38,019 nucleotides of DNA, taken from JAISFI01 sp031553775 (GTDB lineage: Bacteria; Bacteroidota; Bacteroidia; Bacteroidales; Azobacteroidaceae). The stretch lies in the NCBI GenBank assembly GCA_031553775.1, contig JAVBLA010000037.1, forward strand, positions 1 through 38,019. The letters run 5' to 3'. The notes under the pieces were generated by a model. That model saw only the letters and a program-made list of their open reading frames with translations. It ran no database searches and was not told the DNA's origin. A program made the translations under genes and the position numbers. Shown piece by piece: positions 25,395-33,339 of this stretch (within the stretch, counting starts at the first letter, position 1; each line of letters begins with the position of its first letter).

Positions 25395-26063
25395 TTATTT
25401 CCGTACTTTAGCTATGATTGCCAAAGCATCTTTGCACATTCCGGTTATTTTGCCCCAGTCTTTAGCTGCAATTACATCGGCAGGAAAAAGGTTGGAACCC
25501 ATTCCCACACACATTACTCCGGCATCGAACCATGATTTCAGGTTGGCTTCTTCGGGCTTCACACCACCTGTTACCATTAATTGTGACCATGGCATCGGCG
25601 CTTTCAGCCCTTTTACGAAATTAGCACCCAATACATCGCCCGGGAATACTTTGCAGAGATCGCAACCCATTTCCTGGGCAAAGCCGACTTCTGAAATCGA
25701 TCCGCAACCGGGAGTATAAGGTACCAGCCTGCGATTCGCTACTTTTGCCACTTCCGGATTAAACAGGGGACCTACGATAAAATTGGCGCCCAGTTGAATA
25801 TATAAAGCAGCGGTTGGCGCATCGACAATCGATCCTATACCTAAAATTAATTCCGGACATTCTTTGGCGGCCCATTTGCTCAGCTCGCCGAAGACTTCAT
25901 GGGCAAATTCGCCCCGGTTGGTAAACTCGAATGCACGGACACCTCCGTCGTAGCATGCTTTAATTACATTTTTTGCGGTCTCAACGTCTTTATTGTAAAA
26001 TACCGGCACCATTCCGGTGGTGGCCATGGCGTTGAGGACTTGTATTTTTGAAAATCTTGCCAT
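25395..26063 (-). CDS. eda: KDPG / 4-hydroxy-2-oxoglutarate aldolase
   Basis: 222 aa. The Schiff-base lysine is in CDLCKVFPGDVLG, the substrate phosphate region is LMVTGGVKPE, and GGVRAFEFTNRG carries the conserved glutamate position. It splits 2-keto-3-deoxy-6-phosphogluconate into pyruvate and glyceraldehyde-3-phosphate, the last step of the uronate route. It is slightly longer than E. coli Eda (213 aa). Upstream lies the type C repeat-flanked four-helix-bundle cassette, which separates eda from the SDR gene. Confidence 0.94.
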   Translation of the reverse strand: MARFSKIQVLNAMATTGMVPVFYNKDVETAKNVIKACYDGGVRAFEFTNRGEFAHEVFGELSKWAAKECPELILGIGSIVDAPTAALYIQLGANFIVGPLFNPEVAKVANRRLVPYTPGCGSISEVGFAQEMGCDLCKVFPGDVLGANFVKGLKAPMPWSQLMVTGGVKPEEANLKSWFDAGVMCVGMGSNLFPADVIAAKDWGKITGMCKDALAIIAKVRK

Positions 26064-26079
26064 AAAATTTTATATTAAT

Positions 26080-26508
26080 GAAGAATGAAGAATGAAAGAT
26101 GAAGAATATTATTAAATTCCTAATTTGCTTTTTACCGTCTTTATAGATGCTGTAAGTAGTGATAATAATTCATTACAGTCTGTAGTTAAACTATCAGTCA
26201 AATTTTCATCTAAATATCCTGTATCTTTTAATATATGAATCCAATACTCTGTTTCGTTTGCTTCTTTAAGAGCGATACTCAGCTTGTTAATAAAATCGAG
26301 CTTACTTTGACCAAACTCAGATTCACGAACTAACGCACCAATTGATGTTCCACTGCGCAATATTTGCTTAGAGAGAACGTATTCATTTTTTTCTTTTTGT
26401 AAGTACTGAGATAATTTCACAATTCTAATTGCAAAAGAATAACTCTTAAAATTCAATACAGATTCGGTTCTATTCTTCATTTTTCATTCTTCATTCTTCA
26501 TTCTTCAC
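26080..26508. mobile_element. Type C inverted-repeat cassette enclosing a four-helix-bundle gene
   Basis: The 28 nt at 26080-26107 (GAAGAATGAAGAATGAAAGA then TGAAGAAT) recur inverted at 26472-26499 with a single mismatch, plus one more unit outward to about 26508. The left arm ends 4 nt from the stop codon of the enclosed gene, and the right arm overlaps its start codon. The arms therefore bracket exactly one ORF. This looks like a discrete insertion into the eda/SDR spacer. The layout recalls 23S rRNA intervening sequences, which also carry this protein family between inverted arms. Confidence 0.6.
26112..26480 (-). CDS. Four-helix-bundle protein (S23/IVS-encoded protein family)
   Basis: 122 aa, all helical. 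The family core is ILRSGTSIGALVRESEF followed by INKLSIALKEANETEYWIHI, matching the four-helix-bundle family first known from 23S rRNA intervening sequences (relatives include the Avd protein of diversity-generating retroelements). No enzyme motif is present. The function of free-standing members is unknown; the fold forms pentamers that bind nucleic acid in Avd. Its start codon ATGAAGAAT is itself part of the flanking type C repeat. The gene is more A/T-rich than its neighbours and has no metabolic link to the uronate enzymes around it. Confidence 0.88.
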   Translation of the reverse strand: MKNRTESVLNFKSYSFAIRIVKLSQYLQKEKNEYVLSKQILRSGTSIGALVRESEFGQSKLDFINKLSIALKEANETEYWIHILKDTGYLDENLTDSLTTDCNELLSLLTASIKTVKSKLGI

Positions 26509-26514
26509 TAATAA

Positions 26515-27297
26515 TTATTTCGGTTGTTTCCCTATATACGCTAAAATCCCCCCGTCCACATACAAAATATGTCCGTTTACAAAATTGGAGGCATCGGATG
26601 CCAGGAATACGGCGGGGCCTTCCAGGTCTTCGGGTGTACCCCAACGGGCAGCAGGTGTTTTAGCGATGATGAAAGAGTTGAAGGGGTGTCCTTCTTCCCT
26701 CAGCGGAGCGGTTTGCGGTGTGGCGATATAGCCCGGACCGATACCGTTACATTGGATGTTGTATTCTCCGTACTCGGAAGCGATGTTGCGGGTAAGCATT
26801 TTCAAACCACCTTTGGCTGCTGCGTAAGCAGAAACCGTTTCACGGCCGAGTTCGCTCATCATCGAACAGATGTTGATGATTTTTCCATGTCCTTTTTTGA
26901 TCATGGAAGGAATCACCGCTTTGGCTACGATGAAAGGAGCATTCAAATCCACATCGATTACCTGGCGGAATTCTTCTGCACTCATCTCAATCATCGGGAT
27001 CCGTTTAATGATTCCGGCATTATTCACGAGGATATCGATCACTCCGACTTCTTTTTCTATCCGGGCGACCATCTCATTTACCTGTGCTTCGTTAGTTACA
27101 TCACAAACATATCCTTTAACCGGGATTCCTGCAGCTTCGTAAGCTGCAATTCCCTTATCGACAAATTCCTGTTTCAGATCGTTAAAGACAATGGTTGCAC
27201 CTGCTTTTGCCAGGGAAGTGGCAATACTGAAGCCGATACCGTAAGACGCTCCCGTTATGAGGGCGACTTTTCCGTTCAGTGAAAATTGATTCAGCAT
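26515..27297 (-). CDS. SDR oxidoreductase, KduD / gluconate 5-dehydrogenase type
   Basis: 260 aa classical short-chain dehydrogenase: NAD(P) loop TGASYGIG, NNAGI, catalytic Ser in ICSMMSE and YAAAK. GPGYIATPQTAPLR and FVNGHILYVDGG are typical of the group annotated as gluconate 5-dehydrogenase in Bacteroides and KduD in pectin degraders. With kduI and kdgK in the same run, the likely reaction is reduction of 2,5-diketo-3-deoxygluconate (DKII) to KDG. Gluconate oxidation is the alternative, but nothing else here supports it. Confidence 0.85.
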   Translation of the reverse strand: MLNQFSLNGKVALITGASYGIGFSIATSLAKAGATIVFNDLKQEFVDKGIAAYEAAGIPVKGYVCDVTNEAQVNEMVARIEKEVGVIDILVNNAGIIKRIPMIEMSAEEFRQVIDVDLNAPFIVAKAVIPSMIKKGHGKIINICSMMSELGRETVSAYAAAKGGLKMLTRNIASEYGEYNIQCNGIGPGYIATPQTAPLREEGHPFNSFIIAKTPAARWGTPEDLEGPAVFLASDASNFVNGHILYVDGGILAYIGKQPK

Positions 27298-27307
27298 AAT
27301 CTTGAAT

Positions 27308-27433
27308 AATTGAAAATTGATAATTGAAAATTGAAAATTAGAACTCAGGCATTTTTTTAATTGAAAATTGATAATTGAAAATTGAAAATTAGAATTTTGG
27401 TTTTATTCATTTTCAATTTTCAATTTTCAATTT
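27308..27433. repeat. Type A array: tandem 51-bp duplication plus inverted arm
   Basis: A 36-nt arm at 27308-27343 is repeated exactly at 27359-27394 (51-bp period). An inverted arm at 27408-27433 (CATTTTCAATTTTCAATTTT and on) follows and overlaps the kdgK stop codon. This is the most complex type A locus in the window and lies between kdgK and the SDR gene. Confidence 0.8.
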
Positions 27434-28472
27434 ATCTGGACACTCGCCCGGAGCCATCTCCTTTCATCAGGTTCTCTACTTCAGAAACCGTTACTAAGTT
27501 GAAGTCCCCGTAGATTGTATGTTTCAGGCAAGAGGCTGCGACTGCGAATTCCAGCGCTTTCTGGTCGTCGGTGGGATAGGAGATCAATCCGTAGACTAAT
27601 CCGCCCATGAAAGAATCGCCGCCACCTACGCGGTCTACGATATGAGTGATGTCGTAACGTTTCGATTGATAGAGTTTTCCGTCGGAATACAGACAGCCAC
27701 CCCAGGTGTTGTGGTTGGCATTGATGGAACCGCGGAGCGTAATGATCACTTTTTTGGCGCGCGGGAATTTCTTCATCATCTGTGTACAAACCGATTCGAA
27801 TTCTGCAGCATTGACTTCTCCTCCTGTGTGGGCTACATCGAAGCCTTCCGGTTTGATACCGAAAACTTTTTCTGCATCTTCTTCATTTCCAAGGATAATG
27901 TCGCAACCTTCTACTAAGGCCGGCATGATTTCAGAGGCTGATTTTCCATACTTCCAGAGATTTTTCCGGTAGTTCAAATCGGTGGAAACGGTTACTCCCA
28001 TTTCATTGGCGATTTTGATAGCTTCCAGACAGGCATCTGCAGCGCCCTGGGAGAGGGCAGGAGTAATACCGGTCCAGTGGAACCATTGTGCATCTTTGAA
28101 AATCTCCCTCCAGTTGACCATTCCCGGTTTGATATCGGCAATAGATGAATTGGCACGGTCGTACACTACTTTGGAAGCACGGGCTACGGCTCCTGTTTCC
28201 AGAAAATAGATACCTACGCGATCGCCTCCGCGGACAATATTTCCTGTCCCTACATTATATTTGCGCAGGTCGGAGATACACCATTCGGCAATATCATTTT
28301 TAGGCAAGCGAGTAACGAAATCTGTCGGGATTCCGTAGTTGGAAAGGGAAACCGCCACGTTGGCTTCTCCGCCACCAAAAGTAGCATTCAAATTCGTTGA
28401 TTGGATAAATCTCTGATAGCCGGGAGTTGCTAAACGAAGCATGATCTCGCCGAATGTTACGACTTTTCTCAT
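27432..28472 (-). CDS. kdgK: 2-keto-3-deoxygluconate kinase, PfkB family
   Basis: 346 aa. N-terminal TFGEIMLRL, sugar-binding FGGGEANVAVSLSNYG, and the C-terminal DRVGGGDSFMGGLVYGL loop with the catalytic Asp identify a ribokinase/PfkB sugar kinase. The KDG kinase assignment comes from family resemblance and from neighbours making and using KDG. It phosphorylates KDG to KDPG, the Eda substrate. The stop codon lies in a type A arm. Confidence 0.9.
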   Translation of the reverse strand: MRKVVTFGEIMLRLATPGYQRFIQSTNLNATFGGGEANVAVSLSNYGIPTDFVTRLPKNDIAEWCISDLRKYNVGTGNIVRGGDRVGIYFLETGAVARASKVVYDRANSSIADIKPGMVNWREIFKDAQWFHWTGITPALSQGAADACLEAIKIANEMGVTVSTDLNYRKNLWKYGKSASEIMPALVEGCDIILGNEEDAEKVFGIKPEGFDVAHTGGEVNAAEFESVCTQMMKKFPRAKKVIITLRGSINANHNTWGGCLYSDGKLYQSKRYDITHIVDRVGGGDSFMGGLVYGLISYPTDDQKALEFAVAASCLKHTIYGDFNLVTVSEVENLMKGDGSGRVSR

Positions 28473-28548
28473 TATTAATATATTATTTTACAGGTAAATT
28501 AACGAATTAAATTAAACTGATACTTTAATTTCTGATGTTTTTCATTTT

Positions 28549-29955
28549 TTAGAATCCGAAGAACTTCTTAGCGTTTCCGTATGAAACATTTTCTACCAAT
28601 TGAGCCAGGAAAGGTATTTCGGATGCCGGTAGCAATCCTTGCTCCACATCGTTTCCAATGAGGTTACAAAGGATCCGGCGGAAATATTCATGGCGCGGAT
28701 AGGAGAGGAAACTGCGGGAATCGGTGAGCATTCCTACAAAGCGGCTCAGCAATCCCAATACAGATAATGAATTCATTTGAGCTTCCATACCCGGTTTCTG
28801 ATCCAGGAACCACCAGCCGGAGCCGAATTGCATTTTTCCGGCGACCGATCCGTCCTGGAAATTACCGATCATCGTAGCAATCAGATCATTATCCCTGGGA
28901 TTCAGGTTATAAATGATTGTTTTTGCCAGTTTATTTTCGATATCCAGCCGGTTGAAAAATTTCGACATATTTTTTGCTACGGTAAAATCTCCAATCGAAT
29001 CGAATCCCGTATCGGCGCCCAATTGATTGAACAAACGGGTATTGTTACTCCGGATAGCTCCGTAGTGGAATTGTTGCGTCCAGCCCTTTTCCCAGTCCAT
29101 GATCGCGAACTCATTCATCATGGCCGACTGGAATTTGAGGATTTCTTCCTTTGTCAGTTCTTTCCCTCCATATACTTTATTGAAGATGGCATCGATTTCC
29201 GCCTGTGTGTAATCTTCTGCGTAAAATTCTTCGATTCCATGATCGGATAATTTACAGCCTGAGGAGGCAAAGAAATCGTGGCGTATACGTAACGCATCGA
29301 TCAGATCGGCATATTTACTTATCTTCAGGCCCGATACTTCTGACAATTTTTCAATATAAGTCCGGTACATTGTTGAATTTTCCACAGCCATTGCTTTATC
29401 CGGACGCCAGGTAGGCAATATTTTAATGGAAAATCCTTCTTCTTTCAGGGCGATGTGATGCTCCAGGGAATCGATAGGATCGTCGGTGGTGCAAATTACC
29501 TCCACATTGTAATGTTTCATCAAACCCCTGGCGCTAAATTCAGGCATTCTGAGCTTAGTAGTACATTCGTCGTAAATTTCCCGGGCCGTTTCCGGTTTCA
29601 ATATTTTTGTGACTCCGAAAGCTGTCTTCAACTCCAGATGTGTCCAGTGATACAACGGATTACGCATAGTATATGGAACTGTTTCCGCCCATTTTTCAAA
29701 TTTTTCCCAATCGGAAGTGTCTTTTCCGGTGCAATAACGTTCGTCGATTCCATTTGTACGCATAGCACGCCATTTGTAATGGTCTCCTTCCAGCCAGATT
29801 TGTCCCAGATTGTCGAATTTTCTGTCGTTAGCGATAAATTCGGGATTCAGGTGACAATGGTAGTCGATTATCGGTTGCCTTTTGGCATGTTCATGATACA
29901 GGTATTGCGCGGTTTCCGTTTGCAATATAAAGTTATCGTCCATGAATGATTTCAT
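28549..29955 (-). CDS. uxaC: Glucuronate/galacturonate isomerase
   Basis: 468 aa. The metal site IIDYHCHLNP is near residue 30. Family blocks include KWRAMRTNGIDE, CTTDDPIDSLEHH, LPTWRPDKAM and the C-terminal SRFVGMLTDSRSFLSYPRHEYFRR. UxaC interconverts galacturonate with tagaturonate and glucuronate with fructuronate, the entry step of the pathway. It starts at ATG 29955 (MKSFMDDNF); a second Met at 29943 is less likely. It lies 76 bp upstream of kdgK. Confidence 0.96.
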   Translation of the reverse strand: MKSFMDDNFILQTETAQYLYHEHAKRQPIIDYHCHLNPEFIANDRKFDNLGQIWLEGDHYKWRAMRTNGIDERYCTGKDTSDWEKFEKWAETVPYTMRNPLYHWTHLELKTAFGVTKILKPETAREIYDECTTKLRMPEFSARGLMKHYNVEVICTTDDPIDSLEHHIALKEEGFSIKILPTWRPDKAMAVENSTMYRTYIEKLSEVSGLKISKYADLIDALRIRHDFFASSGCKLSDHGIEEFYAEDYTQAEIDAIFNKVYGGKELTKEEILKFQSAMMNEFAIMDWEKGWTQQFHYGAIRSNNTRLFNQLGADTGFDSIGDFTVAKNMSKFFNRLDIENKLAKTIIYNLNPRDNDLIATMIGNFQDGSVAGKMQFGSGWWFLDQKPGMEAQMNSLSVLGLLSRFVGMLTDSRSFLSYPRHEYFRRILCNLIGNDVEQGLLPASEIPFLAQLVENVSYGNAKKFFGF

Positions 29956-29964
29956 ACTTTTTTT

Positions 29965-29998
29965 AATTGAAAATTGAGAATTGAAAATTGAAAATTAT
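29965..29998. repeat. Single type A arm between kduI and uxaC
   Basis: AATTGAAAATTGAGAATTGA followed by AAATTGAAAATTAT. It lies 9 nt upstream of the uxaC start codon with no inverted partner. The rest of the kduI-uxaC spacer (30001-30067) holds the small inverted pair TAGGTTGTTGAAACCTA and nothing else I recognise. Confidence 0.7.
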
Positions 29999-30067
29999 AG
30001 GTTGTTGAAACCTAACGATCATTTTCTATTAATCAATTATTTAGGTTATAGTATTTAATTATTTGTA

Positions 30068-30910
30068 TTATTTCAGTTTATCTGCTGTAAAAGTATCCAT
30101 ATCATCGTATGCGAGGTTTTCACCGCACATAGCCCAGATAAAAGTGTAATTGCTTGTTCCGGCAGCCGAGTGGATCGACCAGGAAGGGGAAATAACCGCC
30201 TGTTCGTTGCCCATAAAAATATGGCGGGTTTCCTGCGGTTCGCCCATAAAATGACATACTGCCTGTTCGGCCGGTACTTTAAAATAGAAATAAGCTTCCA
30301 TCCGGCGGGAGTGGGTATGTGGAGGCATGGTGTTCCATACACTGCCTGTCTGCAATTCCGTCATTCCCATTTGCAGTTGGCAACAGGGAAGGATTTCATG
30401 CAGGATCAACTGGTTCAGGATTCGTTTATTAGATGTTTCCGCAGCTCCGAGATCGCGTGTCCGCCGCATATCCGCAGTGATTTGGGTAGTCGGATAAGCC
30501 GTATGGGCAGGAGAGGAGGCAAAATAATATTTTGCCGGTTTGTTTTTATCGTTGCTTTTGAAGATAACTTCTTTGGCTCCGCGACCCACATAAAGAGCAT
30601 CTTTAAAGACCATCGGATAATCTTTTCCATCGACGGTTACCACGCCTTCTCCTTCAATACAAATAATACCGACTTCTCGGCGTTCGCAAAAATATTCCGA
30701 ACGGATCAGCGGTACTGTTTCCAGTTTTAAGGCTTCATTTACGGAAAGAGCGCCACCGATAATCAGGCGGTCGTTATGGGTATATACCATATTTACTTCA
30801 TCGGAAGCAAAGACTTTTTCTACTAAAAATTCTTTTCGTAATTGTGCGGTATCGTAATGTTTTACGTCATTCGGATGGGTTCCCCATCTTTCTTCAATCG
30901 TTGTCCTCAT
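30068..30910 (-). CDS. kduI: 5-dehydro-4-deoxy-D-glucuronate isomerase
   Basis: 280 aa, a bicupin of the usual KduI length. Metal ligands are in PPHTHSRRMEAYFYF, and other blocks are DALYVGRGAKEVIF, CQLQMGMTEL, SWSIHSAAGTSNYTFIWAM and GENLAYDDMD. It converts 4-deoxy-L-threo-5-hexosulose uronate, released from unsaturated pectin or glycosaminoglycan oligomers, into DKII, which the SDR gene product would reduce to KDG. This gives the cluster a second entry point besides UxaC. Confidence 0.96.
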   Translation of the reverse strand: MRTTIEERWGTHPNDVKHYDTAQLRKEFLVEKVFASDEVNMVYTHNDRLIIGGALSVNEALKLETVPLIRSEYFCERREVGIICIEGEGVVTVDGKDYPMVFKDALYVGRGAKEVIFKSNDKNKPAKYYFASSPAHTAYPTTQITADMRRTRDLGAAETSNKRILNQLILHEILPCCQLQMGMTELQTGSVWNTMPPHTHSRRMEAYFYFKVPAEQAVCHFMGEPQETRHIFMGNEQAVISPSWSIHSAAGTSNYTFIWAMCGENLAYDDMDTFTADKLK

Positions 30911-30919
30911 ACTATATTT

Positions 30920-30950
30920 AATTGAAAATTGATAATTGTAAATTGAAAAT
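30920..30950. repeat. Single type A arm between the DUF4861 gene and kduI
   Basis: AATTGAAAATTGATAATTGT followed by AAATTGAAAAT, upstream of the kduI start. One unit has a base change (TTGTAAATTG), suggesting an older copy. No inverted partner nearby. Confidence 0.65.
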
Positions 30951-30966
30951 TAATGAATAATGAAAA

Positions 30967-32163
30967 TTATTTCCATATGGGATAGTTCAGGCGGAGCAGA
31001 ACTTCATTTATGCAGCGTTGGAAATCAGACTTGGTTACTACAGGGTCCCAATCTAATTCCCAGGTTGGCATGAAGTAATAATCTACATATCCTTCCTGGT
31101 CGGTATTTAACAGAACCACATGATTCAGTTCATCACCGGTGATTTCTTTTAACTGGGAAGTCCGGACAAAAAGGGCCAGTCCCATCATATCGTTATTTAT
31201 ACTTTGTTTGCCGAAAGAGGCAATGTAGGTCCAACTCCCTGATTTTCCCGTAAAAAATTCCGCATTGGCATCTTTATTGATACCCGTACAGATATTGATT
31301 TTTTTATCGGCAAGCAATTCCATGTGGGATGCCCGGCTACCGGCATCGATGGATATCTGCGATTGCAGGGTACACTTGATATTGTTGGCATTCCAGCCAT
31401 AATAAGTGGTTTTGACCTGGGAGCGGACTTTTCCATCCATTGGAATGTATGAAATTACGCTATCGGTTTTTTCCACGCGGATCGCTTTTTTCCCATCCCA
31501 TACAGCAATCGTTCCGATTCCGAGTGCTTTGCCCACTTTCATGTTATCCATTCCCCAATCGGCCATTGTATGATAATTTTCGTATCCGTCCACACCTACA
31601 AAAGGAAGAACAATTCCGGGCGTTTTCTTACCAAAAACATCGATGGCATTTCTTTGGTCCAGGTAAAAACGGAAAGCTACTTTATCACTTTCCCAGCCTG
31701 GCCCTTCATATTTAATGTAATAAGCGTGATCTTTAAAATTATCCGGTTTCCGCAAATAATTCGGCTTCACCCAGGAAAATCCTCCTTTATATTTGTTGCC
31801 TTCGAATTGACCTCCTGTTTTATGAACGATTTCAGCATATGTCTTTTTGGGGTAAGCTATCGCATTTCCGGGCTTGATCAGGATTTTTTTCTCTTCTCCG
31901 CTTTCGAGTAAAGCCACCGGAAAGATCAGAGATGAATTTCCCCGGATATCGGTAGCTATTTCTACCGGAACCTCCATATTGCCATCAGTTGCCATATAAA
32001 TGCCCATCGGCAAATTTTTCAAATCTGCCAACGGTATTTCAACTACACAATCTATCAAATTATTTTTAGTAGGATTTTCTACCTTAAATTCATAGGAAAC
32101 CGATTGTGCATTTATTATGCTAAAGGTTCCAAACGCAACTAAAAAAGAAAGGATAAACTTCAT
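30967..32163 (-). CDS. Secreted DUF4861-family protein, first gene of the uronate run
   Basis: 398 aa with signal peptide MKFILSFLVAFGTFSIINA before QS. The mature chain has blocks such as AYYIKYEGPGWESDKVAFRF, RNAIDVFGKK, GYENYHTMADWGMDNMKVG and YFMPTWELDWDPV that I associate with DUF4861, a beta-rich family common in Bacteroidetes pectin and uronate loci. No enzymatic activity can be read with certainty; a role in periplasmic handling of unsaturated or acidic sugars is suggested by context. It has its own promoter box and leads the operon. Confidence 0.8.
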   Translation of the reverse strand: MKFILSFLVAFGTFSIINAQSVSYEFKVENPTKNNLIDCVVEIPLADLKNLPMGIYMATDGNMEVPVEIATDIRGNSSLIFPVALLESGEEKKILIKPGNAIAYPKKTYAEIVHKTGGQFEGNKYKGGFSWVKPNYLRKPDNFKDHAYYIKYEGPGWESDKVAFRFYLDQRNAIDVFGKKTPGIVLPFVGVDGYENYHTMADWGMDNMKVGKALGIGTIAVWDGKKAIRVEKTDSVISYIPMDGKVRSQVKTTYYGWNANNIKCTLQSQISIDAGSRASHMELLADKKINICTGINKDANAEFFTGKSGSWTYIASFGKQSINNDMMGLALFVRTSQLKEITGDELNHVVLLNTDQEGYVDYYFMPTWELDWDPVVTKSDFQRCINEVLLRLNYPIWK

Positions 32164-32195
32164 GATATTATGTTTTTGCTTATTGAATCCGTGTG

Positions 32196-32203
32196 CAAAT
32201 ATA
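32196..32203 (-). promoter_or_regulatory. -7 box leading the uronate cluster
   Basis: CAAATATA on the plus strand reads TATATTTG on the minus strand, 32 nt before the DUF4861 ATG. A CAAA at 32229-32232 could be the -33 element, although the 25-nt spacer is long. Confidence 0.6.
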
Positions 32204-32296
32204 ATACTTATTTTTAAAACTGTGTGCGCAAACGGTTTTTATTTTTGCCTATTAACTTTTATTTGTTTTCCGCAAATATTTCATTTAAAGCGGGAA

Positions 32297-32446
32297 ATGA
32301 AGAAAGTTTTGATTAAATTTGTTGTCGCTTTTGCTTATTTATTATGGCAAATTACTGTAAATAAAGAACTTATAGATCAACATAGAATGAAATGTCGTAG
32401 GACTTCGGTTCGATACCTGATTCATATTTGCATTTCGCCTGAATAA
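32297..32446 (+). CDS. Possible 49-aa small protein upstream of the metallo-hydrolase
   Basis: ATG 32297 opens 49 codons ending 4 nt before the next gene's ATG. The N-terminus is basic then hydrophobic (MKKVLIKFVVAFAYLLW), like a signal or membrane anchor, followed by a short basic tail. A TATTTTTG box at 32240-32247 could be its promoter. I recognise no family; codon use is unremarkable and the frame may be chance. Its tight spacing to the next gene is the main support. Confidence 0.3.
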   Translation: MKKVLIKFVVAFAYLLWQITVNKELIDQHRMKCRRTSVRYLIHICISPE

Positions 32447-32450
32447 TTGT

Positions 32451-33254
32451 ATGAGATTAAAATTTTTGAGTTTTGGGAGCGGTAGTAGTGGAAATTGTTA
32501 TTTTTTGGGTACAGACGAATATGGAATATTGATAGACGCAGGTATCGGGATTCGCACAGTCCGGAAAGTATTAAAAGATAACGACATTGATTTCTCTAAA
32601 ATACTGGCTGTATTTATTACACACGATCATGCCGATCACATCAAATCGGCCGGTTGTTTAGGTGAAAAGTACGGGATCCCTGTATATGCCACAGAAGAAG
32701 TACATCGGGGAATTCAAAGCAGCCGGCACGTAAGCGAGCCTCTTTATTCTTCGAAAAGACTAATCGAAAAAGAAATTCCTTTGCAAATCAGGGATTTTAC
32801 CCTGACAGCTTTTGAAGTACCTCACGACGGTACGGATAATGTAGGATATTATATTACCTATGGTGATCAAAAAATTACCATCGCTACCGATGTGGGGCAT
32901 ATCACAGATACGGTTGCCAAATATCTCCGCTTAGGCAATCACCTGATTGTGGAAGCCAACTATGATGAAGAAATGTTACAACGGGGTAATTATCCGTATT
33001 TTTTAAAGGAACGGATTATCAGTCCCACGGGACATCTCAGCAACCATGAGACAGCTGAATTCTTAGCCCACAACTTTGACTTACACGTCAAAAACATCTG
33101 GTTGTGCCACCTGAGCAAAGACAATAATCATCCAGAATTAGCTTGTAAGACGGTTGAAATGGCCATGGCTCAATATGGTATCAGGATAGGGAAAGATGTC
33201 AATCTTTCAGCATTGAAACGGACTAATCCATCGGAAGTATTTTATTTTGAGTGA
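32451..33254 (+). CDS. MBL-fold metallo-hydrolase, WalJ/YycJ type
   Basis: 267 aa. The N-terminus MRLKFLSFGSGSSGNCYFLG is characteristic of the YycJ/WalJ group. The zinc motif is THDHADH (HxHxDH), with further metal ligands in EVPHDGTDNVGY, ATDVGH and LCHLSKDNNHPE. YycJ/WalJ proteins are predicted exonucleases linked to the WalRK system or DNA repair in Firmicutes; the role in Bacteroidetes is unclear. It is followed by the tRNA-Lys gene. Confidence 0.88.
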   Translation: MRLKFLSFGSGSSGNCYFLGTDEYGILIDAGIGIRTVRKVLKDNDIDFSKILAVFITHDHADHIKSAGCLGEKYGIPVYATEEVHRGIQSSRHVSEPLYSSKRLIEKEIPLQIRDFTLTAFEVPHDGTDNVGYYITYGDQKITIATDVGHITDTVAKYLRLGNHLIVEANYDEEMLQRGNYPYFLKERIISPTGHLSNHETAEFLAHNFDLHVKNIWLCHLSKDNNHPELACKTVEMAMAQYGIRIGKDVNLSALKRTNPSEVFYFE

Positions 33255-33313
33255 CTTAAATAAAACTACCTGCAAAAACCTGTGAAAAAGTTTCCTGGTT
33301 TCAAAGAAATGTG

Positions 33314-33321
33314 TAAATTTG
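33314..33321 (+). promoter_or_regulatory. -7 box for tRNA-Lys
   Basis: TAAATTTG, ending 18 nt upstream of the mature tRNA 5' end. No unambiguous -33 element. Confidence 0.55.
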
Positions 33322-33339
33322 CAGGCGTTTTTGAAAAAA

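Noticed and set aside
26569..27282. 237-aa plus-strand frame opposite the SDR gene
   Set aside because: Antisense shadow of a conserved SDR; rich in Phe, Asp and His as expected from reversed codons.
1240..30950. Type A and B repeats as a CRISPR array
   Set aside because: Units are 7-8 nt and contiguous, without spacers of constant length, and no cas gene is present.
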